Made by a program: the position numbers and the translations under genes
Origin: Pseudophaeomoniella oleicola
Lineage: Eukaryota > Ascomycota > Eurotiomycetes > Phaeomoniellales > Phaeomoniellaceae
NCBI GenBank assembly: GCA_003868215.1
Contig: QWDQ01000019.1
Location: 310,001-374,000, forward strand
Length of the DNA: 64,000 nt
Reading direction: 5' to 3'
Shown here: piece after piece, positions 34,966-45,887 of the stretch
Position numbering within the stretch: position 1 is the stretch's first letter
Layout of the letters: every line of letters starts with the position of its first letter
The notes under the pieces: model-generated
Seen by the model: only the letters and a program-made list of their open reading frames with translations
What the model was told of the DNA's origin: nothing
The model's database searches: none

Positions 34966-37900
34966 TCATACTCCGCGGAACTGTCAAAACAAGATTAGCC
35001 CTGTACTTCCAAACATAACCGAGAAATCGATGAATGATAGGAGATGAATAGAGAGAGGTGGAAGATGTCAAACTTACCAATCGAACAATCAAAAACCACA
35101 TGGCACCACAGAACCTAAACAAACTCAATCCCGCAACGCTCCAAAGTACAACAGCCATATAAATCGTGCTCCGTTGTGTGCTCGTGTCTTTGACATTGAT
35201 TTTCTCTAGACCGGCGGCAGAAAGCACCACAGCAGCAAGGGCAAAATTACAGAAGATCCAGACTAGAACGACGGCGGATCTGAAACCTTTGTAATAATCT
35301 TCTTGTCTCTCTTGCTCCGAAGTTACCCGTTTTTCCTTGGGAGGCTTGGTGGCCAACCTAGTCATTTCGGTGTCATATTGAGCGTTGAGATCTCCATCGT
35401 CTTGAGGAATATGGACATCGACTTTACCGCCTGGTTTCATGTTTGCTGATGGAAGTTTCTCGGCCTTATCGTCACCCTTTGTACCCCAGGTGATGTCGTG
35501 CGTGTTACAGAAGGCATAAATGTTGAGGACGTTGATGTAGGTTGGCGTGAGAAGGATATATTGAATAAAGGAGGTGAACATGTGCCAGGGTTCGAAGAAT
35601 ATGAGCGAGGACACTATCCACAGAACATAGGTTGAAGCTAGAGAGACGATCATGGAAAAGAATTGAGAGTTTTTGAAGATGGTAGAGAAGTTGAACGGTT
35701 TTCCAATGAGGTCTTCTTGAATTGATCTCACGGTGATGAAGACCGAGGCAAATATTAGGTAACACATGATCACGATCCAAAAGTAGACCATGGACATGTA
35801 GAATTTGTTGGATCCTTGAGGACGGTTGCCGAGGGCGAGCACAAAACAAGTAAGCAGGGTAGCGAGATAGAGCCATTCAAAGACCACTCCAAGTATCGAG
35901 CCAACATTTCCCAAAAGGTCTTTGTCCCCCAAAGAGAAGATGAGGATCCGGAAGACGAGGAAAAAGTTGCCAATCGCGAACCAAGCGAAGAGCATGTTGA
36001 TCGTCTGATAGGTGAACTCAATCCACAAGGCGAACTTCCTCGCAGCGGAATGCTGACTTCTCCAAACCTGATAGAAATGGGCAATAGCGTACACTGCGGC
36101 GAAGAATGAACCGTTGAGCCAACGCCTTCTCTGTAGGATGAACTCGGCCATTCTATCTGGCACGTCGGTTTCGCCAGTGGCCGATTTGACGTATTGTAGG
36201 ATCCATCGGCAGTTGCGTTTTGTGACCAGTTCGAAACAGAGGATCCTGTCTTCTGCAAGATACATATTTGACGTGAACACACCGGCATTGGCACCGTGCA
36301 TCGTTTCGCCCGCGAAGTACTTCTCCAGGGGACCTTGCCCGTTCTTGTCATTTTGAAGAGCCACATATCGATAAGCCGAAAAAGCGCCAGGCAATACAGA
36401 AATAAAGCCGAAAGCAGACTCCAATGGTTTGTCCAGGATATTTGACATCTTGTACTCGAAGTTCTGCGTCGCAACCAGAGGATTCAGAAGCTTTTTACCA
36501 TGTGAAAGCATGACCTTGATCTCACCGCAAGCACCACCGCACATTGGCTCAAGGTCAAAGGCCTTCCACAGATGATAGATTGAGTCCTTGCCAGGTTTGG
36601 TACCTGCGTCAATCAACACACAGATATTTGGGTCCAGCACTCTTCCGAAAGCCTGGAAGAACCACCTGTGCGAATTGATCTTCTTTTGGTTCTTTTCCTT
36701 CAGACAGAAGAGCATTTGCACCGGAGGTCCTTGCCGTGGCTTGAAAACGACCTGAGACCCTTTCAGATCAAGACCGACCTGGGTGGTGTATTCGTAAATA
36801 TGTGCTGTAACGTCTTTTCCGTTGACTTGCTGCTTTGCAATGCCGTCTTGGTACACTCCTAGACCTGCTAGGACTGCCCTCGTTCGCGGGTTGATCTTTG
36901 CACGGCCATCGCTGACCACACACACGACGATCTTCTTCCATGCCTCCTTACCCCAAGTCTTGCTGTTGGTCCTGGAACACATGTATTCAATATTCTTGAA
37001 TACACCGGTCATGGTTCTGGCAAACAAGAAATCATCCTCGTTGTACATAGTGACAACGATGAAGAGCTCGGTATGTCTAGGTTTCGCAAATAACCTTTGC
37101 CTCAAAGTAAAGCGCTCGTTGTAGAATTCGGAAGGATCGCAAGTCGCAGCCGAGTATCTCATATGTGTAAATTCATCACGTTCTGGTGGTTGCGCATGTG
37201 GTACTTGGGCCAACAGCTTCGGTGGGACCGGACAGTCCAATACCAAATTGCCGTTGAAAAGTTGCACTTCCTTTACCGTCTTCCATCTTCTCGGCGGCTC
37301 AGGGGTCCCTATCGGTTCTATCGGTGGATCGTCTTGATACTGACCGATGTCTCCTACGTCGGCTGTCGGGTCCGGTCCATATGCGTTGTCCGGTCCCAGT
37401 ATGGGGACGTGATCGTCATGAAATCTTCCGTCTGATGTTGGGTACTGGTCCAGGGCATAATCACCCTGCAGGTGCGGTTCGTACGGCTGGGTATAATAAG
37501 CGTCGTGATGTTCTTCAGGCGATATTGCGTAATCATTGCTCGGCGTCTGTCCATATGGCTGATGGGAGTCGTAGTTATAAGAGCCGTGAATGTTTTCCAC
37601 TGAGTACTAAGGGAGATGTGAGTCACAGCTAGCTCTGGCAGCCATGAAGTTATTTGCACTTACAGTTGGTTGTGCAGCCAGGCGATCGCTTGAGGCTACA
37701 GGCATTTGAAGGAGTGGCTGGCCTGGTGGTGGGGGTAGGTAAGGACCATCATGAAGTTGGAATCCTTGTAACGGTCTACCGGGTGAGGCCGTTCGGTCAT
37801 CGTGAGGCATGACCGAGGGATGATAATCGTCTTCGTCACCGTCACCGTTATGGTGATCTAAAACAACGATTGATCAGTAAAGGTGCAGACCAATTGCGCA

Positions 37901-38106
37901 TTAGCAACGAGAGTTTTGCGCAGGAGTCGATGACAGGTGCGGAACCTCTATTCTAGTCGAGAACCCGTTGACAGATATACGCGAGGTCTGAGTGTAGTAC
38001 ACGAGCGCCCAGGTTGCTGCGCCATGATAAGAGGGCGCATTTGCGAGAAAACAAGGAAACGGGGTAGTATAGGGACTCGTAACGCACCTAGACGATTGTA
38101 TGACAT
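34966..38106 (-). CDS. Chitin synthase, division 1 (class I/II)
   Basis: Exons 38106..38088 (19 nt), 37857..37664, 37606..35078 and 34980..34966 (15 nt) give 918 aa with every junction in frame. The first exon supplies MSYNRL and the last FRGV-stop, the usual C-terminal end of this class. A Pro/His/Tyr-rich cytosolic N-terminus leads to the family's [12 protein letters not shown] and [13 protein letters not shown] segments. Catalytic landmarks are Asp404 (IDAGTKPG), Glu523-Asp524 (AEDRILC) and QRRRWLNGS at about 563-571, followed by a cluster of membrane helices. The enzyme polymerises N-acetylglucosamine from UDP-GlcNAc and extrudes chitin through the plasma membrane. Class I versus II cannot be settled by eye; there is no myosin domain. 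Reading past 35078 into the intron gives a false extended C-terminus. Confidence 0.95.
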
Positions 38107-39592
38107 TGTTCAGGCGAACCGGGAGTCGGTGCTCCTCTCTGACAACTGGAAGATGCTTTCGGGAGGTAATGGATTGCGGAGTAACAGCAACGTGAGAGTT
38201 GGAATGTAGGGTTGGCTGGACTGGCTCAAGAGTAAACTCGGAGCGTCGACGTCACCTCTCTTTAGATGCAACCAAGCCCTTGCGTAGTCCTCAGCGTGGA
38301 CTCTGCGTGGATATTGCGTGTCAGATGGCCGTCCCTCGATGATCGAGCGGGTTTGTGGTCGTTTCAGATGTTGTGCAAAAGACCAGTTGCTATGCGGGCC
38401 ATACGAGTTGACGACCAATTTTTTGTTTGGCTTCCAGGGTTTGTTTACTCACCACTGGCGGGTCCAGAGAATCGACTTTGGCTCGGAGGACAATAGCGAC
38501 AGAGTTCAACAATGGCGACAAGCAGATTCAGACAAACCACACACTTCTGAGCTTTTCTAACGAGTCATTTTCATGGAGTTGAAAATTGAATAATGATTGA
38601 GATCAAGTGATGAGAAGTGTGCCATGGCTACGAACCACTTGACTGGGCTGTGCCATCATCGACCAATGATGAAACACAAGCGCGCCTGATCCCCTTGTTA
38701 CATAAGCTCCGTGAGAAGTTGGTTGGCTTCTATTAGTTAAAACTATCTAGTTAAGGTTGGTTGTAATGGGGGGTACGTTCACTGTTGCTAATAATATCAA
38801 TCTCATACAATGAATTCATTGTTCTCTTCCTCATCACTTTTTACCTAGGTACTACGTAGTAGGGCTAAGTTAAATTACTGTAGGTTCTTCTGTTAAGCCT
38901 TGTTTCAAGAGGATCTTGTTCGCTGTCACTTTGAAGCCAATCTTCACTAATTACAGCAAGTACCACGTAAGTACTAACATATTTACTACATACCTATACC
39001 TTTTTCTCGCACTTCGGACAGTGTAGACAAGAGCCACAAATACTACGTTAAAGTGCTGGCGAGACTCATCTCATCTCATCTCGTATTAAGGGCCCCGCCG
39101 CCACACCGCTGCAAAACACTCAGCCACATATGACGTTTCCCAACCCGCAATGTTACCTAACCTGCCCTACGTAGTATTAGCACACAGCCACACCTCAACA
39201 CTGGGAGGAGGCATTCGTATATTTGGGTTACTTAAGACTGTGGCTTGATACTAATTACTACGTAGGTAGTATTTACTATGGGGTAGTAGAAGAAAGAGAG
39301 AGATTCTGGTAATTGAAACAGAGTACGTGATTTCTGTTTCTGTATGTTGAATAACACGATATTCGCATTCCTTCGTCATACTTAGCTTAGTGCTTGCGAG
39401 TCTTCGTTCGTAGTATCGATATGCTGTCAACGATCGATGAACATGCGCATGCTCAAGTGATGTAGGTAGTCTGGCTAGACGGATATATGTCCAACGGAAA
39501 ATTGAAGTTCAAAAAGAGGTTGAATACATGAAAGCATATCATCATCGCCGTCAATCCGTCCTGCACCAAAAAACCCCAAGGTGCCGTCGGCC
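38107..39592. other. Intergenic region with palindromes
   Basis: Promoter side of chitin synthase and 3' flank of the methyltransferase. No gene supported. Overlapping palindromes TACCTAGGTA (38842-38851) and TACTACGTAGTA (38850-38861), plus variants near 38959, 39045, 39168 and 39258. Confidence 0.6.
38842..38861. repeat. Fused CTAGG-type and CTACGTAG-type palindromes
   Basis: TACCTAGGTA directly overlaps TACTACGTAGTA by the shared TA, so both palindrome families meet in one 20-bp element. Confidence 0.85.
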
Positions 39593-40678
39593 TCACTCAG
39601 GTCGCTGCCCACAAATAAAATGCCACTTTAAATACAAATGCAAACTCCGATCCATGAATTCACTTCGTACCCCAGCCATAGAGATCTCCGTCTCTTCCAT
39701 GCTCTTGCCCAGCACCCTCGTGTAGAATGCCACAGTGAAGGTGGGGATCGCCTCGATCATCTGCACTTTCTGGATGTGTCCGACCTGCTTCAGCTTCGGA
39801 TCCTTGGCCCAACCACCGATGGGGACCTTGTGAACGTCTTCGCGGACGTTGACGAATCCGGCGTCAATCATCCATTGTTTGTGCAGGTGGGCGATATTGA
39901 GAACCTTGCCGACCGATGTGCTGGCCTCGTCGACGTTGCGGATCCAAGCGTTGCACCATTTAGCTCGGTTGATGGTATCGTCGTCGCTATTGAGCCAGCA
40001 TTCATGCTCTTGTATTTCGAGCCAGCCACCAGGTTTCAGGTTGTTGAGGGCTTGCTTATAGAACGCTGGCCAGTCAGAAATACCGCCACAGAGTGCCCGA
40101 GCGTGAATGAAATCAAATGGTTCTGGAAACGTCCATGTGGATTCGGCATCGTCGATGTAGAACTGACAGTTTGGAGGAACCCAGCTGGGTTGTATCGGGC
40201 TCAGATCTGTGCCGGTAATCTGAGCGTTTGGGAATTCATCAGCAATGTCAATGGCCCATATTCCGGTGCCAGTGCCGACGTCCAAGATCCTCTCCGGCGG
40301 TTTCGTCTCTGCGACGGGAGCAATGTAGAGTGCACCATCTAACATCATGCGGAAAATATGGTGCAGAAGATCCAGACGGCTTTGCTCCTGTTCATCGTTG
40401 GGGAGCAAATACTCTCCATTACCCCAGGCACTGAAGCGGCGTCCATTTTCATACCGATAGTCGAAGATTGAAGAGCGGATACTTTCGCTGAAGGATGAGA
40501 AGTTGTCTTCGCCCAGAGAAGAATCGTTATCACTTGAATCTTGTTGGATCTGTTATCGTGCTCCAATTAATACCCTGAGAGACTTCATGGTGATCTGGAA
40601 ATATAGCTTGTCACCACTTACAATGGAGTCGTCGTCCACCACGTTCATCCCACCAACATTCTGGCCGCCATCATCCAT
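39593..40678 (-). CDS. LaeA-like SAM-dependent methyltransferase
   Basis: Exons 40678..40622 and 40549..39593 (72-nt intron, GTAAGT...AACAG, phase 0) give 337 aa. The lead-in SIRSSIFDYRYENGRRFSAW followed by GEYLLPNDEQEQSRLDLLHH is the hallmark of the fungal LaeA-like/TAM methyltransferase group. SAM-binding motif I is ILDVGTGTGIWAIDIADEFP, then GTDLSPIQPSWVPPNC, and later LKPGGWLEIQEHE. LaeA itself is a nuclear regulator of secondary metabolism. This protein belongs to the wider paralogous group, many members of which have no known target, so a regulatory role is inference only. A P450 lies 2 kb further on the same strand. Confidence 0.92.
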
Positions 40679-41345
40679 AATTATATCGGCCCTTCAATTC
40701 ATGCCCTTTGCACCTATGTATTTGTCCTCACCCTTGCGCTGGCGTCAGGGCCTTTTCACACGGGCCACAATGGCTACTTACGGTCGCTGAGCTGGTATGA
40801 CTGCGTCGACGATAGAATCACGACGAGATACTGCAGCATCACATGTTCCGACCTGGAAAAGAAAGTGTACAACTCTTTTTTCTTTTTTGGAGATCTTCGA
40901 AGAAATTTCAGGAGGGTTACACTTTCACTGTCAATTGGATACATGTACAGCGTGTGGTTACCTCCTCAACGTAAGGTTAGGTAGCCGTAGTATTTGGAGA
41001 TTGGAGACCACCATCAAGGCCAAAAAGTGTCCTTTTTCGTTACCGGAGCGAGAACGACTATGGGAGTGGGCAAGGCTGGGGGGAGGGTTTCAAGCGAGAA
41101 GGGCAGGCTACTGTAAGAAATCGGTGACAACCTCGCAATGCAGTGCGGTTATTGGTGTGTGATGTATCACACTACGAAAGATGCTGGGGCAGATCCACGC
41201 GGATGAACAGCTTCCGCCTGCCAAAAGATGCCTAAAACTTTGGCTCTACGTGTAGTACACTCGGGGACATCAGTTTTTACCCAGGATTTGCTTGGGGGAG
41301 ATACGTAGTAGATAAAAACTAATGTTCCCTGGTTGTATGTAGACA

Positions 41346-41359
41346 GTACTACGTAGTAC
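41346..41359. repeat. GTACTACGTAGTAC palindrome
   Basis: Perfect 14-bp palindrome; the longest form of the CTACGTAG family found here. A related imperfect hairpin, TACTACGTACGGTAGTA, lies about 35 bp further on. Confidence 0.9.
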
Positions 41360-42110
41360 AGTATTTTGATGGATACCGTGGTAATTAATCAATACTACGT
41401 ACGGTAGTATTGATGAGGAACCTCACTGACTGCACCCTGACAAATGAATAGTCTGAGTACCTAGGTAAGGTAATTATAGACAGGGACCTACATGGGTTGA
41501 TAAATAACCATATAAAGATAGGTAGGAACACTGGTAACTGTACAGTGATAGCAAAGTCACTTGTCTTGTTCTTCATGACTCAAATGACCTTCAACACACT
41601 GACCTCTTATCGTCGCCCTCAGTGCTCTTTCTCTCTGCTACTACTATTACGTAGTAATTGTACCTGACTCAAACAAGTTCTCATAGTCGGTAATTAATAC
41701 ATCATCTATAGGTATGATTCGTAACCATAATGGAGTCCGTCTACTAGTAACTTGGACCCATCGCCATCACAGGCGATCCCACGTGTCAATGGATCCTCTT
41801 TGAACGGCTCTAATGATTATGATCCATATTTCCTACGTACTACGTAAGATAGTAACGCCCGCACGCACGCCCGCCCTGCAACTTCTCGCCTATCTCGCTA
41901 TTGTAGATACAGTATGTAATAGATACCTTACCTACCTAATTACTACTACCTATTACATATCAACGAAGCGGATTCCTGTTTCCATTATCGCCTAACCATC
42001 ACACTCTTCCCACAAGCGCCCGTGCCCATCCCGCTCGCCCGGCCTCACCAAATAGAGAGTCTAAGATCCCTGTACACGTCTACTCACGATCAGAAAAGCC
42101 GACCGGCCTG

Positions 42111-42132
42111 CCAGCCAGCCAGCCAGCCAGCC
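42111..42132. repeat. CCAG tetranucleotide microsatellite
   Basis: Five tandem CCAG units, the same unit as at 13489-13513. Confidence 0.9.
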
Positions 42133-42580
42133 GCTCGCAGTAAAGTAATTACTGTGCTATGGCCACCGCCGCCGCCGCCGTTTCGACCAAGTCAGAGCAG
42201 AAAGAAAGCCAAACTGATGGTGAGGGAAAGGGTTTGTTTGGCCCTTACGTAGGTACGTAGGTACGTAGGATATCTCGATCTACATCAATAATTGAAACAG
42301 AATCTTGCTCATGCAATAGACCTGTCTACCTATATACCTAGCCTCCTGCTGCTATATGATAGGTACCTTAGGTAGGTATGCATAATACATCTAATCTTGG
42401 TGACAGACAGTGTCCATCTCATTTGATTTTGTCTTGAAAGGGAAAAGACACCTTTCTTGTTCCCCTCATGAACGAAATGCCATGCACGTGAATAAAGGGA
42501 CTCGGTAAGCCTTCATCCGGTAACTTCCGTCAGCTTCTGCATCGCTATCAAAGTAGACCGTTTTATGACTCGAAAGGATG

Positions 42581-42592
42581 TACTACGTAGTA
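42581..42592. repeat. TACTACGTAGTA palindrome
   Basis: Perfect 12-bp copy, about 100 bp from the 20-bp CTAGG palindrome at 42693-42712. Confidence 0.85.
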
Positions 42593-42692
42593 CATAGGAA
42601 GCCCATGATATAGCTTCGGGGTTACTGAGAGTGAGGCGTGCATTTGAAGAGGAAGCATGTCGTTATCTTCAGGGTGACATGTACAGTACTAT

Positions 42693-42712
42693 GTACCTAG
42701 GTACCTAGGTAC
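42693..42712. repeat. 20-bp palindrome GTACCTAGGTACCTAGGTAC
   Basis: Exact second copy of the element at 29547-29566, located 36 bp past the P450 stop. Confidence 0.95.
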
Positions 42713-42747
42713 CCATATAACTATTTGCTCATGTGCACAATTGCCTT

Positions 42748-44463
42748 TCACTCAACACACCTGACTCTGATACCCTTGGAGTCCAACTTTGGACTGGGAA
42801 GGAAGAAATCATGAGCCAGCTTCACATCACTCTCATCCGTCTCGAACAACTCGAACTTAAACCTCCTGAACACGTTGGCTAATGCAAGATAGAGCTCTGC
42901 GTGTGCGAGACTAACAATTTCCAGAATTAGCAATTACTTCACAGTAAAAGGGATAAGGAGTCGGCAGGGGTCTATGACCTACTTGATGCCAAGGCACGAA
43001 CGTGTCCCTTTTTGGAAGAAGACGAAAAACCGTTCGAGACTGGATCCATCCGGAAGTTTTGGAGGATTTATCCATCGCTCAGGTTTGAATTTATTGTGTT
43101 CCGGAAAGATCTGTTCATCGTTGCTGACATCCATCATGGTCATCGAAATTGGTGTGCGTGGCGGGATGACCCAGTCTTCGTAGACGACTGGCTTGGGGAG
43201 TAGCCGGGGGTTACGTGCCGTCACTGGATTGGACAAACGCACGGATTCGCGCAAGCAGCCTGTAAGGTATGGAAGCTTCTCGAGATCGGTCCATTTAGGC
43301 TTGATAGCCGGGTCTGGAATGGCGGCTTCCAGTTCCTTCCGCAGCGTCTCATAAACCGTAGGGTTAAAGATGATGTGAAAGGCGCCAACGGACAGCGCCC
43401 ACCCGGCGGTACTAATCCCCGCGCCAACGACGAGCTGAGCTTCGTCCTGCATGCGATCCGTGGCCTTCTGACTCTCAGGGAGATTGGGGTTTTCGAGAAG
43501 CTCTTGGAAAACGGTGGGTACCGAAGATTTGCTAACAGGTTGATGTTTGCCTTCTTTCAAGGCAATGACTTGTTTCCGAAGGTCTTTCTGAAGCTGGAAC
43601 ATCATGGCGAATAATGGCTCGGATTTTGCCAGCCATGACTCTGGGAGAGCAAACAAGATCTTGGGGACAATTGGAAACTGCAGAGAAAGATGGCCACTGA
43701 TGCTAACTGCCATGAACGGTTCGTGAAATGTAGTCTCAAAGTCCTGTGGCCACGTCAACAACAATTCCATGCTTCCCCTTGACTGACGTACCTTTGAGCC
43801 TAAATGATCATAATTCAAATCAAATAAATACTGCATGATAACGTCGCCGGAAAATGCCATGAAAGCCCGATTCAAACGGAAAGGCTTCCCATTTGCCTTG
43901 TACTCGGTAATCCTACCAATCAACTGATCCACCTTGCGTTGTACAACAGGCTCGACGTCGAGGATTTTCTGCCTCGAGAAGAAGGGGTTGAGCGCATTGC
44001 GGCGAATGGTATGAAGGTCAGCCCATGGGGTAGCAAAGACAGACTGGTCACTGTTGAACCGATTTGCCATCCAGTCATACTTGTCGACCCTTCCGGCCTT
44101 GGTGTACAGTGTATCATAGAATTCGGAATCCTTGATGTGGATTTCATCTGGCACAATCCGAACAATAGGGCCTGTTGGTACCGATTAAACCATGTCTGGC
44201 TCCAGTTGCGGACGCAAAGATGAAAGCATTATCTAAGATAGGCACGTACCGTATTTCCTGTGATATTCGTCAATGGCGAATGTGAATTGCCCTTTTTTCA
44301 CAACTTCATAGTAGAACTCGTGCCATCTACTGATGGCAGCATACTTCGGACCTGGGAATTTGGCCAGCGGATGAAAGTAGAGTCGGTATACGACCAGGCC
44401 TATCAGATACACGAGCCAGGCAATGGCAGCAGTCCCGACAGACTGCCACAGATTAACATGCAT
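42748..44463 (-). CDS. Cytochrome P450 monooxygenase
   Basis: Exons 44463..44250, 44171..42983 and 42910..42748 give 521 aa. An N-terminal membrane anchor (AAIAWLVYLIGLVVYRLYFH) leads into the proline hinge PLAKFPGPKYA. The K-helix Glu-x-x-Arg is in CLRESVRLS, the PERW motif is intact, and the heme loop FQKGTRSCLGI|NLA is completed across intron 2, with the thiolate Cys near residue 464. The I-helix reads GAGISTAG, so the usual acid before Thr is Ser. The overall pattern (MDVSNDEQIFPEH before FKPERW) resembles the trichodiene-oxygenase/CYP58-like group of fungal P450s. It probably hydroxylates a small lipophilic metabolite in the ER. It has no synthase neighbour, so the substrate is unknown. 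Confidence 0.93.
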
Positions 44464-45887
44464 GCCTGGGATTAAATCACTTGGTGCGCAGAACGGAATG
44501 TTTTAGCAGTGAATATGTACTCAATTATACAAGCGACTGTGCTGGGATGCCACACGAACGTCGATAGAATCCCTCGAGCTTGCTCTCCGTATATTGATTG
44601 CAGGAAATGCACGTGTTCGTCGTTGAGACCACGAGGGAAACGCACGACCAGGGAGCTTCATGCATTTGAGACGAGAGACACACCGATCGCACCGATAACG
44701 TGCATGGCAGGCGACCACTGTGGTGGGCGTGGAGTGCTGTACTCTACAATCGGGCGCTGTGACCAATGGGTTGATACAGGAAAAGGTGTGCATACTAGAC
44801 TGTAATCAATGCCCGGCAATTGGTAGAAGATGCGTTCGAACATGGTTAAGAAGAAAGTGTTTAACCAGGAAGAGAAACGTCCCATCACCGAGGCGAAGAA
44901 CAGCGCGAGAGCGGCAGTCTTAGAGTTCCACTGACCCAACGTCGAGGCCAATCGGGGAGCGCACTGTTAATTGACTTCTCCCATAGTGCTACGGTATGTG
45001 CTAGGCGAGGTAGCGTAGTAGGTATCGTCTCTTGGGGGGGGGGGGATGCAATAGAATTCCAGGTTGTGATCTCGTTATCGCACTATTAGGAAAAGGAGTA
45101 AGGATCGTTGCTGTATTACATTTGCACCTTCGGATAATGTGGAAGAACTTAACGGAAGCCGGCATAACCCGCGCGTTATCGTCCAGCGACGGCGTGCCCG
45201 TCGAGAAGCCTCGAAGCCATCCTTTTCTCTCCACTTGGCTCTGCTGTGCCTCGGTGCTTTCTTTGTCGGTGGGCATCATCATCGCCCTACATCATAGTAC
45301 AGTAATGACAGACCCTAGCCACAGTAGCACGAGCAGGAGTAGGTGTCTTGCACGACACGGTAGCAACCTTGTCCTCTCATCCCTATTGAACAGAAGGCGA
45401 GATATGTTGGCGAGAAAGTTGCCTGAGCACGGACAGCGTGCATACATCTAGAAGTTCAAGTGATTAACTTAGGTAGAGAGGTAACTACTAGTAGTTGGTA
45501 TTGCAGCACGCCGTGTGTATAACACGTCTGCTCATGATAAGCCTCATCGCTTATTTACCCCCTTGATTTGTCCCAGGGTAATGTCTGGGCGAACGCCTCG
45601 AGAATCATGTTGGCATGACCCCTCCCCTGAGAACTCTCTTCTAACTGTCTGTGCAGGATGTAGCATCCGACTGAACCTCAAACCTGCATACGCACGCATG
45701 CATCAGGCTACGGATGGACACCGTTCTTTCTCTAGCTTTACTGCACGGGACGTCGTTTGAATGGTATTACTCTCTACGCACCTATAATTCGTACACGTTC
45801 AAGTGGAAACGCCACTTTACAAGTATCATTGACATCGCTTGGGAAACGCTCAGTACGAGAAGTATCGGAATCTTAGTCCTTGTGCCC
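44464..45887. other. Intergenic region, possible small unplaced gene
   Basis: Between the P450 start and the Kelch stop. On the minus strand, 45282..45143 reads like a coding exon (MMMPTDKESTEAQQ, then GWLRGFSTGTPSLDD), and about 44951..44800 contains a hydrophobic frame, but I could not join them with consistent splice sites. Neither is called as a gene. Confidence 0.4.

Larger units (their letters stand above)
40679..42747. other. Intergenic region rich in palindromic short repeats
   Basis: About 2 kb without a supported gene, with the highest density of palindromes in the window: 41346-41359, 41392-41412, about 41646, about 41833, 42246-42269, 42581-42592 and 42693-42712. A CCAG microsatellite is at 42111-42132, and a short GCC/CGG run at about 42164-42181. 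Confidence 0.6.

Noticed and set aside
39593-44463. Secondary-metabolite cluster (methyltransferase plus P450)
   Set aside because: No polyketide synthase, peptide synthetase, terpene cyclase or other backbone gene nearby; flanking genes are of housekeeping type.
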